Source: Bifidobacterium panos
GTDB taxonomy: Bacteria > Actinomycetota > Actinomycetes > Actinomycetales > Bifidobacteriaceae
Direction: 5' to 3'
NCBI RefSeq assembly: GCF_012932445.1
Contig: NZ_JAAIIJ010000024.1
Coordinates: forward strand, 1 to 64,000
DNA: 64,000 nt
Under the pieces are notes generated by a model. The model ran no database searches and was not told where the DNA came from. It saw only the letters and a list, made by a program, of their open reading frames with translations. This document shows positions 28,100 to 36,385 of the stretch, piece by piece. Every line of letters begins with the position of its first letter. The first letter of the stretch is position 1. A program made the position numbers and the translations under genes.

Positions 28100-29122
28100 A
28101 TGTCCAGCATCAATATCACACAGGCGTTGCGCGAGCTGCCGAAAGCCGAACTCCATCTGCACATCGAAGGCACGCTGGAGCCGGAATTGGCGCTCGAACT
28201 GGCCGAACGCAACGGCGTCGAGCTGCCGTTCCGCGATTTGGCCGACTTGAAAGCGCATTACGAGTTCGCCAATCTGCAATCGTTCCTCGATTTGTATTAC
28301 CAGCTGATGGCGGTGCTGCGCACGCGCGAGGACTTCACCGACCTGATGCTCGCGTATCTCAAGCATGCGCATGAGGACGGCGTGCGCCGCGCGGAGATTT
28401 TCTTCGATCCGCAGGTGCATATGAACAATGGCCTCAGCTACGACCTGGTGCTGGATGGTCTATTGGAAGGGTTGCGCATTGGCCGCGAGCGCTATGGCAT
28501 CGAGGGCGGGCTGATTATGTGCTTCCTGCGTGACTTGCCGGTCGAGTCCGCCGAAGCGCTGATCGAGACCGCCGCACCGCGTGCGAGCGAACTGCTGGGC
28601 GTGGGGTTGGATTCGGCCGAGGTGGGCTATCCGCCCGAACTGTTCAAGAGTGTGTACGCGCGCGCTGCCGAGCTCGGTTTGCACTTGGTGGCCCACGCGG
28701 GCGAGGAAGGGCCGGCGGATTACGTGCTTCAGGCGTTGGATGTACTGCATGTCGAGCGCATCGATCATGGCGTGAACACGGCTGACGACCCGGCGTTGGT
28801 GGGGCGCGTGGCCGACGAGGGCATTGCGCTGACCGTGTGCCCGCTGTCGAACCGCAGGCTGCAGGTGGTGCAGGATGTGCGCGAGTTGCCGATTCGCGCG
28901 TTCATGGATGCGGGGGTCAAGGTGACAGTGAACTCCGACGATCCGGCGTATTTCGGCGGCTATATCGCGGCAAATTACGAGGCGCTGGCCGAGGCCGGCA
29001 TCGCGCTGCCCATGCTGGCCGATATCGCAGCCAACTCGCTGAACGCGACTTTCGCCAGCGCGCAGGAAAAGACGGCGATGCTGGCCGCTCTCGACGATTG
29101 GCGCGGCAAGTACTTGGACTAG
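28100..29122 (+). CDS. add: Adenosine/adenine deaminase family protein
   Basis: This 340-residue zinc amidohydrolase removes the 6-amino group from adenosine or adenine. Zinc ligands are in ELHLHIEGT (His19, His21) and VAHAGEEGP, the catalytic His in ERIDHGVN, and the metal Asp in VNSDDPAYFGGY. The SDDPAYFGG form of the last motif is what I associate with the Aah1-type adenine deaminase branch, while classical adenosine deaminases read differently there, so the natural substrate may be adenine. A palindrome (TATCG-GTATA-CGATA) lies 62 bases upstream. The small ORF behind it may be co-transcribed. Confidence 0.85.
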   Translation: MSSINITQALRELPKAELHLHIEGTLEPELALELAERNGVELPFRDLADLKAHYEFANLQSFLDLYYQLMAVLRTREDFTDLMLAYLKHAHEDGVRRAEIFFDPQVHMNNGLSYDLVLDGLLEGLRIGRERYGIEGGLIMCFLRDLPVESAEALIETAAPRASELLGVGLDSAEVGYPPELFKSVYARAAELGLHLVAHAGEEGPADYVLQALDVLHVERIDHGVNTADDPALVGRVADEGIALTVCPLSNRRLQVVQDVRELPIRAFMDAGVKVTVNSDDPAYFGGYIAANYEALAEAGIALPMLADIAANSLNATFASAQEKTAMLAALDDWRGKYLD

Positions 29123-29148
29123 GAACAATACGAAAGCAAGAAGGAGCA

Positions 29149-29340
29149 ATGGCCTACACCATCGAGGATTTCGCCCGGGAACACAACATCACTCCGGAGG
29201 AGTCCGCCGCCGTCGAGGCTCATACGCTTGAAAAGACTTGCTTGTCGGCCAAGGCGTTCGATGAGTTCAAGGACGCCTTGGATCGCCCAATGCCTGAGGC
29301 CATGCAAGAATTGCTCGCCCGGGAACCAAAGTGGAAGTAG
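29149..29340 (+). CDS. Small protein, DUF1778-antitoxin-like C-terminus
   Basis: This is a 63-residue ORF 26 bases behind the deaminase gene, with AAGGAG just ahead of its ATG. The C-terminal half (KAFDEFKDALDRPMPEAMQELLAREPKWK) has the pattern of DUF1778/TacA antitoxin tails, but the ribbon-helix-helix N-terminus expected of them is not evident. No acetyltransferase toxin follows. It could be a decayed antitoxin. Low certainty on function, moderate on being translated. Confidence 0.45.
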   Translation: MAYTIEDFAREHNITPEESAAVEAHTLEKTCLSAKAFDEFKDALDRPMPEAMQELLAREPKWK

Positions 29341-29345
29341 GGATT

Positions 29346-29522
29346 GTGAGCAGTGCCCAGCAGGTCACGGTGAGTTTCGATTACGATGCGCATGCCCGCG
29401 CTTCGGAGGAGATGGGCTTCACGTCCGACGAGGTGATGAAAGGCGAGACGGTGATGCGTTCGCCCGAAGATGTGCGCGCGCATTTTAACGGACTGATGCG
29501 CAAGGCCCTTCAAGATGTTTGA
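29346..29522 (+). CDS. Small hypothetical protein
   Basis: An ORF of 58 residues from the GTG at 29346 (or 63 from a GTG at 29331, which overlaps the previous gene) encodes a soluble protein with SFDYDAHARASEEMGF and an amphipathic C-terminal helix. I do not recognise a family. Its tight placement behind the preceding small ORF suggests a two-gene unit, possibly a remnant toxin-antitoxin locus. Confidence 0.35.
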   Translation: MSSAQQVTVSFDYDAHARASEEMGFTSDEVMKGETVMRSPEDVRAHFNGLMRKALQDV

Positions 29523-29570
29523 ACGCGTCGCGGCTGGATGAGTTCGATTGCGAGGTCAAGCGGGGCGCGG

Positions 29571-30500
29571 CTAGCGGACTAGGAAGACCATTAGGATGAT
29601 GAGGGCGAAGCCGGCGAGGTCGGTGGGGGCGAAGACGACGCCGGTGAACATGACGGCGGTGATGGTGGCCATCATGGGTTCGACGGTGCCGAGCATGGTG
29701 GCGCGCATCGAGCCGATGCGCATCACGCCGGCCATGAACAGCCAGTAGGCACCAAATGTGCCGACCACCACGGTGAACACCAGCAACGCCACGCCCAGCG
29801 CGTCGAAGCTCGGCACGCCCTCCCACGGGCGCACGAACGGGCACAATGCCAATCCCGAAATCACAAACATAATGCCGTTGGCCACGAAATTGCCCCATTT
29901 GGCAATGAGCACGGCGGGCAGAATCGACAGCGCCGAAGTGGCGAGCGCGTTGGCCAAGCCCCACGCCAACCCCTGTGGCGGCATCGCGAGCGTGGTCAGG
30001 TTGCCGCCGGTGGCGATGAGCACCGTGCCGACGAACGCGAGCGCGACGCCCAATGACTCGCGTTTGCCGGGAAGTCGGCGGCCCGCCACGCACACCCAGG
30101 CGAGCACGAACAGCAGGTTCAGGCTTTGCAACACTGTGGCGGTGCCGGAGTTCGTCCAATGAATCGATTGCAGATAAGCCACCTGCCCGGTGAGCAGGCA
30201 TAACAACGACGTCAGCAGGAATCGCGGCCAGGAACGCACGTCGCGCACCGCGCCGACCAGTTGCTTCGGCGTGGCGATGCCGCCCGCGAGCAGAAACAGC
30301 AGCCCGGCGAACACTTCGCGCACGCAGGCGAGCCACATGGGATCGGTGTGATAGGTGTCCATCAGCACCTTGGATACGGTGGCGTTGCATCCCCACAGCA
30401 CGCCGCCGATCAACGTCAGCCCGATGCCGGCGAGCATGGCGCGCGGCTCGGCACCGAACGAGACGAGACGAGCGCCGCTCAACCCATGATTCTTCTTCAT
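29571..30500 (-). CDS. EamA/DMT superfamily transporter
   Basis: This roughly 310-residue integral membrane protein has ten predicted helices arranged as two EamA repeats. The first repeat shows GGVLWGCNATVSKVLM and the second AYWLFMAGVMRIGSMRATMLGTVEPMMATI, a signature of the drug/metabolite transporter family. The substrate cannot be read from the sequence; export of amino acids or metabolites is usual. The ATG at 30500 is preceded by an in-frame GTG at 30503; neither has a strong ribosome-binding site. Confidence 0.88.
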   Translation of the reverse strand: MKKNHGLSGARLVSFGAEPRAMLAGIGLTLIGGVLWGCNATVSKVLMDTYHTDPMWLACVREVFAGLLFLLAGGIATPKQLVGAVRDVRSWPRFLLTSLLCLLTGQVAYLQSIHWTNSGTATVLQSLNLLFVLAWVCVAGRRLPGKRESLGVALAFVGTVLIATGGNLTTLAMPPQGLAWGLANALATSALSILPAVLIAKWGNFVANGIMFVISGLALCPFVRPWEGVPSFDALGVALLVFTVVVGTFGAYWLFMAGVMRIGSMRATMLGTVEPMMATITAVMFTGVVFAPTDLAGFALIILMVFLVR

Positions 30501-30564
30501 CACAGCACTTCAGTATGGCACCAATCCCCAACAGTGCGAGGGTGAACCGGCTAAGCGTCGCCAT

Positions 30565-30603
30565 AAGATTCTTCGACTCCGCTACGCTCCGCTCAGAATG
30601 ACA
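30565..30603 (+). repeat. Dispersed AAGATTCTTCGACTCCG...AGAATGACA element, partial copy
   Basis: This third copy of the intergenic element is diverged (AAGATTCTTCGACTCC at the left, GCTCAGAATGACA at the right). It sits immediately behind the stop codon of the alpha/beta hydrolase gene and ahead of the EamA transporter. Confidence 0.65.
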
Positions 30604-30626
30604 AATAAACAGTTGCGTGAAGGGGA

Positions 30627-31733
30627 CTATTCGCCGCCCAGCAGAGGGGTGTCGTAGAAGGCGAGGATGCGTTCGAGATACGGCTGATACACCTCGTTGG
30701 GCATGGAGAAAATCTCGTGAGCCGATTCGTCGATGCGCACCAGCTTGGCCGTGCCGCCGCCGTCCTGCACGCGACGCACGAACAGGTTTTGCGGCTCGTT
30801 GAGCACCCAAATGTCACGCCCGGCCTGGAACAGCAGCATCGGCGTGACGATGTCGGCGCACGCGGACGGGTCGAGCACCGCGCGGCTGAGCTTGAGCGCC
30901 TGGCGCACCCACTCGAATGCGGCGCGATAGGTCTGATATTCGACGGTTTCGCAGCGCAGGCGATGGTACCAGCGTTCGCGCGCTTCGCTGGAATCCTTGT
31001 ACAGGCTCATGTCGATCGGGGCATCGGGATCGAAGTCGACCTGCCCGAACACACCTTTGCGACCCAAGCCGATGCCGCAGAACACACCGGCCAGCGCACG
31101 CGCGAGCCACAGCGGCATGCCGGTTTGCGGGGCGATCATCGGCGCGGAGAGCACGGCCTTGTCGAACAGGGTGGGGTATTGCTCCAGCACGGCCGCGCCG
31201 ATGCCGCCGCCCATCGAGTGACAGAACAGGTTCAACGGCTGACCATTGGCATACCGCTGGCCGACGCTTGAGGCGAACCCGGCGAAATCGGCGACATAGC
31301 GCCGCCAATCGTCAATCCACACTAGGCAGCGGCTGTCCACATCGCGCGCGGATTTGCCGTGCCCGCGATGGTCCAGCACGCACACCGAATAGCCCGCGAG
31401 CAGGAAATACCACACGAGTTCGTCGTATTTCTCCGCGAACTCGGTGAAGCCGTGGCTGATGACGATGCACCCGCGGAACGTGGCCGTGGCACCCTGTTCG
31501 CGCTCGGTGTCGAACTTGGCGGCGTCGTAGGCGAGATAGTGCAGTGTGCCGCCGATCGGCTCGAGTCCGGCCGCGCGCTCGGCCTCCGAGGGGTCGAACC
31601 GCCCCTCTTCGCGGCAGGAGGCGAGCGCGGGGCGCACTGTGTTCAGCATCGTGTCGGCATAGGTGTTTTCGTCGATCAGGCGTACGGCATCTTGCGACCG
31701 GAAGGTGCGGCTGCTCATATCACTGGATTGCAT
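30627..31733 (-). CDS. Alpha/beta hydrolase (lysophospholipase/monoacylglycerol lipase type)
   Basis: This roughly 368-residue serine hydrolase belongs to the Hydrolase_4 group. It shows the oxyanion segment VISHGFTEFAEKYDEL, the DHRGHGKSARD loop, the nucleophile elbow CHSMGGG, and late Asp (FQAGRDIWV) and His (DESAHEIF) candidates for the triad. The likely substrates are monoacylglycerols or lysophospholipids, by family. Several in-frame starts exist; I use the ATG at 31733 following GTGGTGGGT. No signal peptide. Confidence 0.88.
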   Translation of the reverse strand: MQSSDMSSRTFRSQDAVRLIDENTYADTMLNTVRPALASCREEGRFDPSEAERAAGLEPIGGTLHYLAYDAAKFDTEREQGATATFRGCIVISHGFTEFAEKYDELVWYFLLAGYSVCVLDHRGHGKSARDVDSRCLVWIDDWRRYVADFAGFASSVGQRYANGQPLNLFCHSMGGGIGAAVLEQYPTLFDKAVLSAPMIAPQTGMPLWLARALAGVFCGIGLGRKGVFGQVDFDPDAPIDMSLYKDSSEARERWYHRLRCETVEYQTYRAAFEWVRQALKLSRAVLDPSACADIVTPMLLFQAGRDIWVLNEPQNLFVRRVQDGGGTAKLVRIDESAHEIFSMPNEVYQPYLERILAFYDTPLLGGE

Positions 31734-31742
31734 ACCCACCAC

Positions 31743-32068
31743 TGTACTTGACTGCGTTACTTGACTGCGTTCCGCGAGCGAACAAACGCAAGTCGCCTTA
31801 ATATAGGTCGGATATTAGGTTAGATATAGGCCATAATATTTAGACTAGATATTTGGGTCAGATTAGGCCATATAGATACTGTTATATACAGTGTTATATA
31901 TAAGTCCTTACCAACCCGCGAAAGCAAGCTCGCACAAGGCTTCCTCCCTGGTCGAAATACCCACCGAAAGGGGCATATCCCCCAATGAAGCTTTTGCAAG
32001 TATTAGTATTGTGCGTCGGCCCTGTTATGACCTCTGCGTACACTGGTCAAGGATAGAAAGGGATGACT
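31743..32068. other. A+T-rich upstream region of the fhaA operon
   Basis: This gap has no gene. Between 31800 and 31905 it is very A+T-rich and contains repeated TAGGCCATA (31827-31835 and 31864-31872), a palindrome CTGT-TATAT-ACAG (31879-31891) and a further TGTTATATATAAG. It probably carries the promoter of the long fhaA-pknB operon and perhaps a bent-DNA or operator element. Confidence 0.6.
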
Positions 32069-32770
32069 ATGAGCGTTCTCGACCGTTTTGAGAAAAGCGT
32101 GGAAGGCGCAGTGAACGGAGTATTCTCAAAACTCGGCTCCAAAGACCTGCAGCCCGTCGACCTCTCCAGCGCGCTTGAGCGTGAGATCGACAAGGAGGCC
32201 ATGCCTGTGGGCCGCGACCGCACGGTTGCGCCGAACGAATACCGTTTCAAGCTGAGCACCCCGGACTTTGACCACATCGAGCAGTGGGGCAGCGAAGCCC
32301 TCGCCGACGAGCTGGCGGACAACCTCACCAACTACGCGCGCAGCCAGCATTACGCATTCGTGGGCCCTGTGGTGGTCATCTTCGAAGAGGATCTCGACTT
32401 AGGCAAGGGCAGCTTCAAGCTCACCTCCGCCTCCGTGCAGGGCAACGCCGTGCCCGTCACCACCGACGAGCAGAACGAGGACTGCCCGCTGCTGGAAATC
32501 AACGGCAATCAGTACATGCTCACCAAGGAGAAAACCGTGCTCGGCCGCGGTTCCGGCTGCGATATCGTTATCGAAGACCCGGGCATCTCCCGCAAGCACT
32601 TGGAAATCGACATCACCGGCAACGGGGTGATCGCCCGCGATCTGGGCTCCACCAACGGCACGTATGTCGAGGGTCATCAGGTGCCCGCCGCCACCTTGCT
32701 GGACGGCAATACCATTACCATCGGCCGCACTCGCATCCTTTACTGGGCCTCGTCCCAGGAACAGGAGTGA
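32069..32770 (+). CDS. fhaA: FhaA, DUF3662 plus FHA domain protein
   Basis: This 233-residue cytosolic protein has an N-terminal DUF3662 domain (SVLDRFEKSVEGAVNGVFSKLG) and a C-terminal FHA domain (VLGRGSGCDIVIEDPGISRKHLEI...DLGSTNGTYVEG) that binds phosphothreonine. In mycobacteria FhaA regulates peptidoglycan synthesis downstream of PknB. It is much shorter than mycobacterial FhaA because the long linker is absent. AAAGG lies 8 bases before the ATG at 32069, which I prefer to the ATG at 32063. It is the first gene of the cell-wall control operon. Confidence 0.93.
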   Translation: MSVLDRFEKSVEGAVNGVFSKLGSKDLQPVDLSSALEREIDKEAMPVGRDRTVAPNEYRFKLSTPDFDHIEQWGSEALADELADNLTNYARSQHYAFVGPVVVIFEEDLDLGKGSFKLTSASVQGNAVPVTTDEQNEDCPLLEINGNQYMLTKEKTVLGRGSGCDIVIEDPGISRKHLEIDITGNGVIARDLGSTNGTYVEGHQVPAATLLDGNTITIGRTRILYWASSQEQE

Positions 32771-32797
32771 CGCGCCCCGGCGCCAAGGCCTGAACTT

Positions 32798-33319
32798 ATG
32801 ACCGAACTTACGTTTGCACTGCTGAAATACGGATTCCTCATCCTGTTATGGGTATTCGTATGGCTCGCCGTGCGCTCTTTATACAAGGACATCGAGTCCT
32901 TCAGCCCGCGCCCCTCGCGTGCGCGCCGGCGCAAGAACCGCCGCGCCCTCAAGGCGGCGAGCGCTCCCGTCGCCCCTGTCATGACGGCATCGGAACCGGC
33001 ACAGAGCAACCTGCCGTTTGGCGCGGGGCCGACGCTTCTGGTCATCATTGACGGGCCGCTGGCCGGATCTTCCGTGCCGCTGGGCAACGAGGCGATCACA
33101 CTGGGGCGCGCCGCGTCGAACACCGTGGTGCTTGACGACGAATTCGTATCTTCCCATCATGCGCGCCTGTACCGCGACCAGGCGTCCGGCCAGTGGGTCA
33201 TCGAGGATCTCGGCTCCACGAACGGCACTGTCGTGGGCGAGCAGCGCCTCGGTGCGCCCGTCATTCTGCCCGCCGGCCTGCCCGTGCGCATCGGCGCCAC
33301 CACGTTCGAGCTGAGGTGA
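32798..33319 (+). CDS. fhaB: FhaB/FipA-type membrane FHA protein
   Basis: This 173-residue protein has one N-terminal membrane helix (FALLKYGFLILLWVFVWLAV), a basic Arg/Lys-rich linker and a C-terminal FHA domain (LGRAASNTVVLDDEFVSSHHARLYRD; DLGSTNGTVVGEQRL). It reads phosphothreonine marks made by the PknA/PknB kinases encoded downstream and links them to septation. It lies between fhaA and pstP with only four bases before the latter. Confidence 0.93.
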   Translation: MTELTFALLKYGFLILLWVFVWLAVRSLYKDIESFSPRPSRARRRKNRRALKAASAPVAPVMTASEPAQSNLPFGAGPTLLVIIDGPLAGSSVPLGNEAITLGRAASNTVVLDDEFVSSHHARLYRDQASGQWVIEDLGSTNGTVVGEQRLGAPVILPAGLPVRIGATTFELR

Positions 33320-33323
33320 TTCG

Positions 33324-34967
33324 ATGAGCGACGACACCCAGCAGCCCAGCATGCCACCGACGACACCCTTGCCAAAGGTGCCGCCAAAAGAGCAGGCGGA
33401 AGTATCGTCGAGCCAGTTGTTCCTCTATTCGACAACCATTTCCGACGTGGGCACGGTGCGTGCGAACAATCAGGATTCGTCATTCGCGGGCGAGCATCTG
33501 GTGGCGATTTGCGACGGCATGGGCGGCCACGCCGGGGGCGATACGGCTTCGACCATCGCCATTCGCTCTCTGGCGCATATTGAACGCGACGACAACAGCG
33601 AGGATGTCTCCGCCATTGCGACGATGATGGAAACCTCCGTTCTGGCCGCGCACGATGCGATTGTGGGCAAGGCTCGCCGCGAACGCAAGCTCAGCGGCAT
33701 GGGCACCACGGTGACGGCCGTCGCGCTGGTGGCGGATTATTGGGTGATCGCGCATATCGGCGATTCGCGCGCCTATCTGCTTCGTGACGGTGAGCTCACA
33801 CAGATCACCCAGGATCACAGTTATGTGCAGCACCTCATCAACACCGGGCGCATCACCGAGCAGGAGGCGAAAAACCATCCCCAGCGCAATGTGGTGATGC
33901 GCGTGCTCGGCGATTTCGACATCGACCCGCACCCGGATGTCGCCATGCTCAAAGCGCATGCCGCCGACCGCTGGCTGTTGTGCTCGGACGGACTGTGCGG
34001 CGTGCTCGAAAATTCAACCATCGCCGAGGCGATGACCGCATTCGCGGATCCGAACGAGTGCGCGCAGCACTTGGTGAGCATGGCGCTGAAGGCCGGCAGC
34101 ACCGACAATGTCACGGCGGTGATCGCCGACGCCACGCTGGCTCTTGACGCGCGCGCCTTCGACTTGCCCCATCAGACGCCGCTCGTTGGCGGCGCGGCGA
34201 GCAACAGCCTCGAGCCCATCGCGGATATCATCAACGAACCGGTTTCCACCGCACCGCCACTGCGCAACAACGGCTCGCCCGCCCAACGCGCGGCGGCGCT
34301 GACCCAAACCACAAATTCCTCAAGCGAAGACGACAAGGCCCCCAAGGTCGTCCAGCCCTCCGCCTCGCGCGACGAAGCCGACGAACTCGCCACGCCGGAC
34401 ACCGGCGAAATCCCGGTGGTGCAGAAAACCGACGGCAACATTTCCTCCGACCCCAACGACCCGGAGGTGGCCGAGGTAATCGAGCAGAAGCAGGAGGCGA
34501 AACGCAAATCGGCCAGCAAGCGCCAGCATCGCCTTCGCACGGCCGTCATCATTGCGATCCTGACCGTGCTGCTGATTGGCGCAGGGGCGGGGTACGGCGC
34601 GTATCGCTGGAGCCAAAAGCAATACTATGTGGGCGAATCCGGCGGCAAAGTGGCGATTTACCAAGGTGTGCCCACGAATATCTTCGGTTTGCGGCTCTCG
34701 CACGAAATCGAGCACACATCCATCAGCACCTCGGATTTGCCGCAGAATTGGCGCGACGAGCTGCATCAGGGCATCGTCCGCGACAGTTTGGACGAGGCGC
34801 GCTCGCATGTGCAGCTCATTCGCAAGGAACTCAAATCGTTGGAGCAGTCCAGCAAGACCTCGGGCACTGCCGCGGAGAGCGGCTCTTCCAAGACGGAAAC
34901 GTCTGGCTCGACATCTAGTTCGGAGTCCAACTCGTCAGACACCAAACAGAACGGAGGGCAACAATGA
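33324..34967 (+). CDS. pstP: PstP, PPM-type Ser/Thr protein phosphatase
   Basis: The 547-residue phosphatase reverses PknA/PknB phosphorylation. The PPM/PP2C metal and phosphate residues are in VRANNQDSSF, CDGMGGHAGGDTAS, IGDSRAYLL, CSDGLCGVL and GSTDNVTAVI. A long linker leads to one membrane helix (TAVIIAILTVLLIGAGAGYGAY, about residue 412) and a Ser/Thr-rich extracellular tail. GAGGTGA precedes the ATG. The stop overlaps the rodA start by four bases, as the next genes also do, which implies translational coupling. Confidence 0.95.
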   Translation: MSDDTQQPSMPPTTPLPKVPPKEQAEVSSSQLFLYSTTISDVGTVRANNQDSSFAGEHLVAICDGMGGHAGGDTASTIAIRSLAHIERDDNSEDVSAIATMMETSVLAAHDAIVGKARRERKLSGMGTTVTAVALVADYWVIAHIGDSRAYLLRDGELTQITQDHSYVQHLINTGRITEQEAKNHPQRNVVMRVLGDFDIDPHPDVAMLKAHAADRWLLCSDGLCGVLENSTIAEAMTAFADPNECAQHLVSMALKAGSTDNVTAVIADATLALDARAFDLPHQTPLVGGAASNSLEPIADIINEPVSTAPPLRNNGSPAQRAAALTQTTNSSSEDDKAPKVVQPSASRDEADELATPDTGEIPVVQKTDGNISSDPNDPEVAEVIEQKQEAKRKSASKRQHRLRTAVIIAILTVLLIGAGAGYGAYRWSQKQYYVGESGGKVAIYQGVPTNIFGLRLSHEIEHTSISTSDLPQNWRDELHQGIVRDSLDEARSHVQLIRKELKSLEQSSKTSGTAAESGSSKTETSGSTSSSESNSSDTKQNGGQQ

Positions 34968-36385
34968 TCGCCCTACGTTTGCGCCAACTGTCTCTGCTGC
35001 TGTTCTCCTTCTTGATTTGCGGCATCGTCTTCTTCCAAATGTTCAGGCGCACCACCGGCAAAATCCCCACGCAATACCTCTCCCTGCTGGTGCTGGCGGC
35101 CTCGCTGTCGCTGGTGTTCTGGGCTCTGGCCGCGCATTTCCTGCCCTATGCCAGCCAAGTGATCCAAGCGTGCGTGGTGCTGCTCACCGGCATCGGCACC
35201 GCGATGATCGCCCGCATCGACTATGAAAACGACACGTCGGTGGCCTTGCGCCAACTGGTGTTCGTGTGCATAGCCATCGTGCTGTGCTGCGTATTGATCG
35301 TCACATTGCGCGATTACCGCCTGTTGCGCCGCTTCTCCTATGTGAGCATGGTGGTGGGTTTGGCGTTGCTGCTCTCCCCCATGGTGCCGGGCTTGGGCGT
35401 GGAGGAAAACGGTTCGCCCATCTGGATCAGGGTTCCCGGCGGCACCGTGCAGCCGAGCGAGTTCGCCAAGCTGTTTCTCGCGTTCTTTTTCGCGGCATAT
35501 CTGTTCGATCACCGCGACCAGCTGGCTGTCGGCGGCAAGAAAGTGCTGAAACTGCAACTGCCGCGCGTCAAGGATCTGGGACCGATCATCATCGTCTGGT
35601 TCGCTTCGATGGGCGTGCTGGTCATACAGCATGACTTGGGAACCTCGCTGATGTTCTTCGCCATGTTCGTCGCCATGCTGTATGTGGCCACCGGTCGCGT
35701 CAGTTGGATCATCATCGGCTTCCTGGCTTTCGCCGTGGGCGCGGTACTCGCCTCGATGATTTTCAGCCATGTCGGCGCGCGCGTTGAGGCCTGGCTGCAT
35801 CCGTTCGACCAGACGCTGTATGACCGGCAATACGGCGGTTCCTATCAAATCGTCACCGGCCTGTTCGGGCTCGCTTCGGGCGGCCTGTTCGGCACCGGCC
35901 TCGGCCAAGGCCACCCGAACCTGACCCCTTACGCCAATTCCGATTACATCTACGCCTCCATCGGCGAGGAACTTGGCCTTATGGGCTGCTTCGGCGTGCT
36001 GCTGCTGTATATCATCATCATTGCCTCCGGCTTTATCACCGCCATGAAGATCAAGGACGGGTTCGGCAAACTGCTCGCTTCCGGGCTGGTGTTCACCATG
36101 GCGTTCCAGGTGTTCACCGTGGTGGGAGGCATCACGCTGGTGATTCCGCTCACCGGCCTGACCCTGCCGTTCATGGCCGCCGGCGGCTCTTCGCTGATCG
36201 CCAACTATCTGCTGGCCACGCTGCTGATCATCATCTCGAACGCGGCGAATAAGCCCGTGCCGGAAACCGTTTCCGACACGTTCCAGCATGAAGCGCTTGC
36301 GGTATTGCGCGATCACGAACTCAAGGAACGCGAGGCGGAACGCGCCGCCAGCACCGCTCGTGCGGTGAAGGGAGGCGCCCAATGA
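34964..36385 (+). CDS. rodA: RodA/FtsW family SEDS glycosyltransferase
   Basis: The 473-residue integral membrane enzyme polymerises lipid II into glycan strands together with its partner class B PBP. The SEDS signature is visible: the periplasmic loop with PGGTVQPSEFAKLFLAF, the catalytic-Asp region, and GLGQGHPNLTPYANSDYIYASIGEELG near the C-terminal helices. About ten to twelve membrane helices are present. The order pstP-rodA-pbpA-pknA-pknB matches the conserved actinobacterial cluster, so RodA is the better name than FtsW. Confidence 0.94.
   Translation: MIALRLRQLSLLLFSFLICGIVFFQMFRRTTGKIPTQYLSLLVLAASLSLVFWALAAHFLPYASQVIQACVVLLTGIGTAMIARIDYENDTSVALRQLVFVCIAIVLCCVLIVTLRDYRLLRRFSYVSMVVGLALLLSPMVPGLGVEENGSPIWIRVPGGTVQPSEFAKLFLAFFFAAYLFDHRDQLAVGGKKVLKLQLPRVKDLGPIIIVWFASMGVLVIQHDLGTSLMFFAMFVAMLYVATGRVSWIIIGFLAFAVGAVLASMIFSHVGARVEAWLHPFDQTLYDRQYGGSYQIVTGLFGLASGGLFGTGLGQGHPNLTPYANSDYIYASIGEELGLMGCFGVLLLYIIIIASGFITAMKIKDGFGKLLASGLVFTMAFQVFTVVGGITLVIPLTGLTLPFMAAGGSSLIANYLLATLLIIISNAANKPVPETVSDTFQHEALAVLRDHELKEREAERAASTARAVKGGAQ

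Noticed and set aside
31743-32068. A small gene in the A+T-rich gap ahead of fhaA
   Set aside because: The only open frame (66 codons at 31891) lacks a ribosome-binding site and any recognisable similarity.
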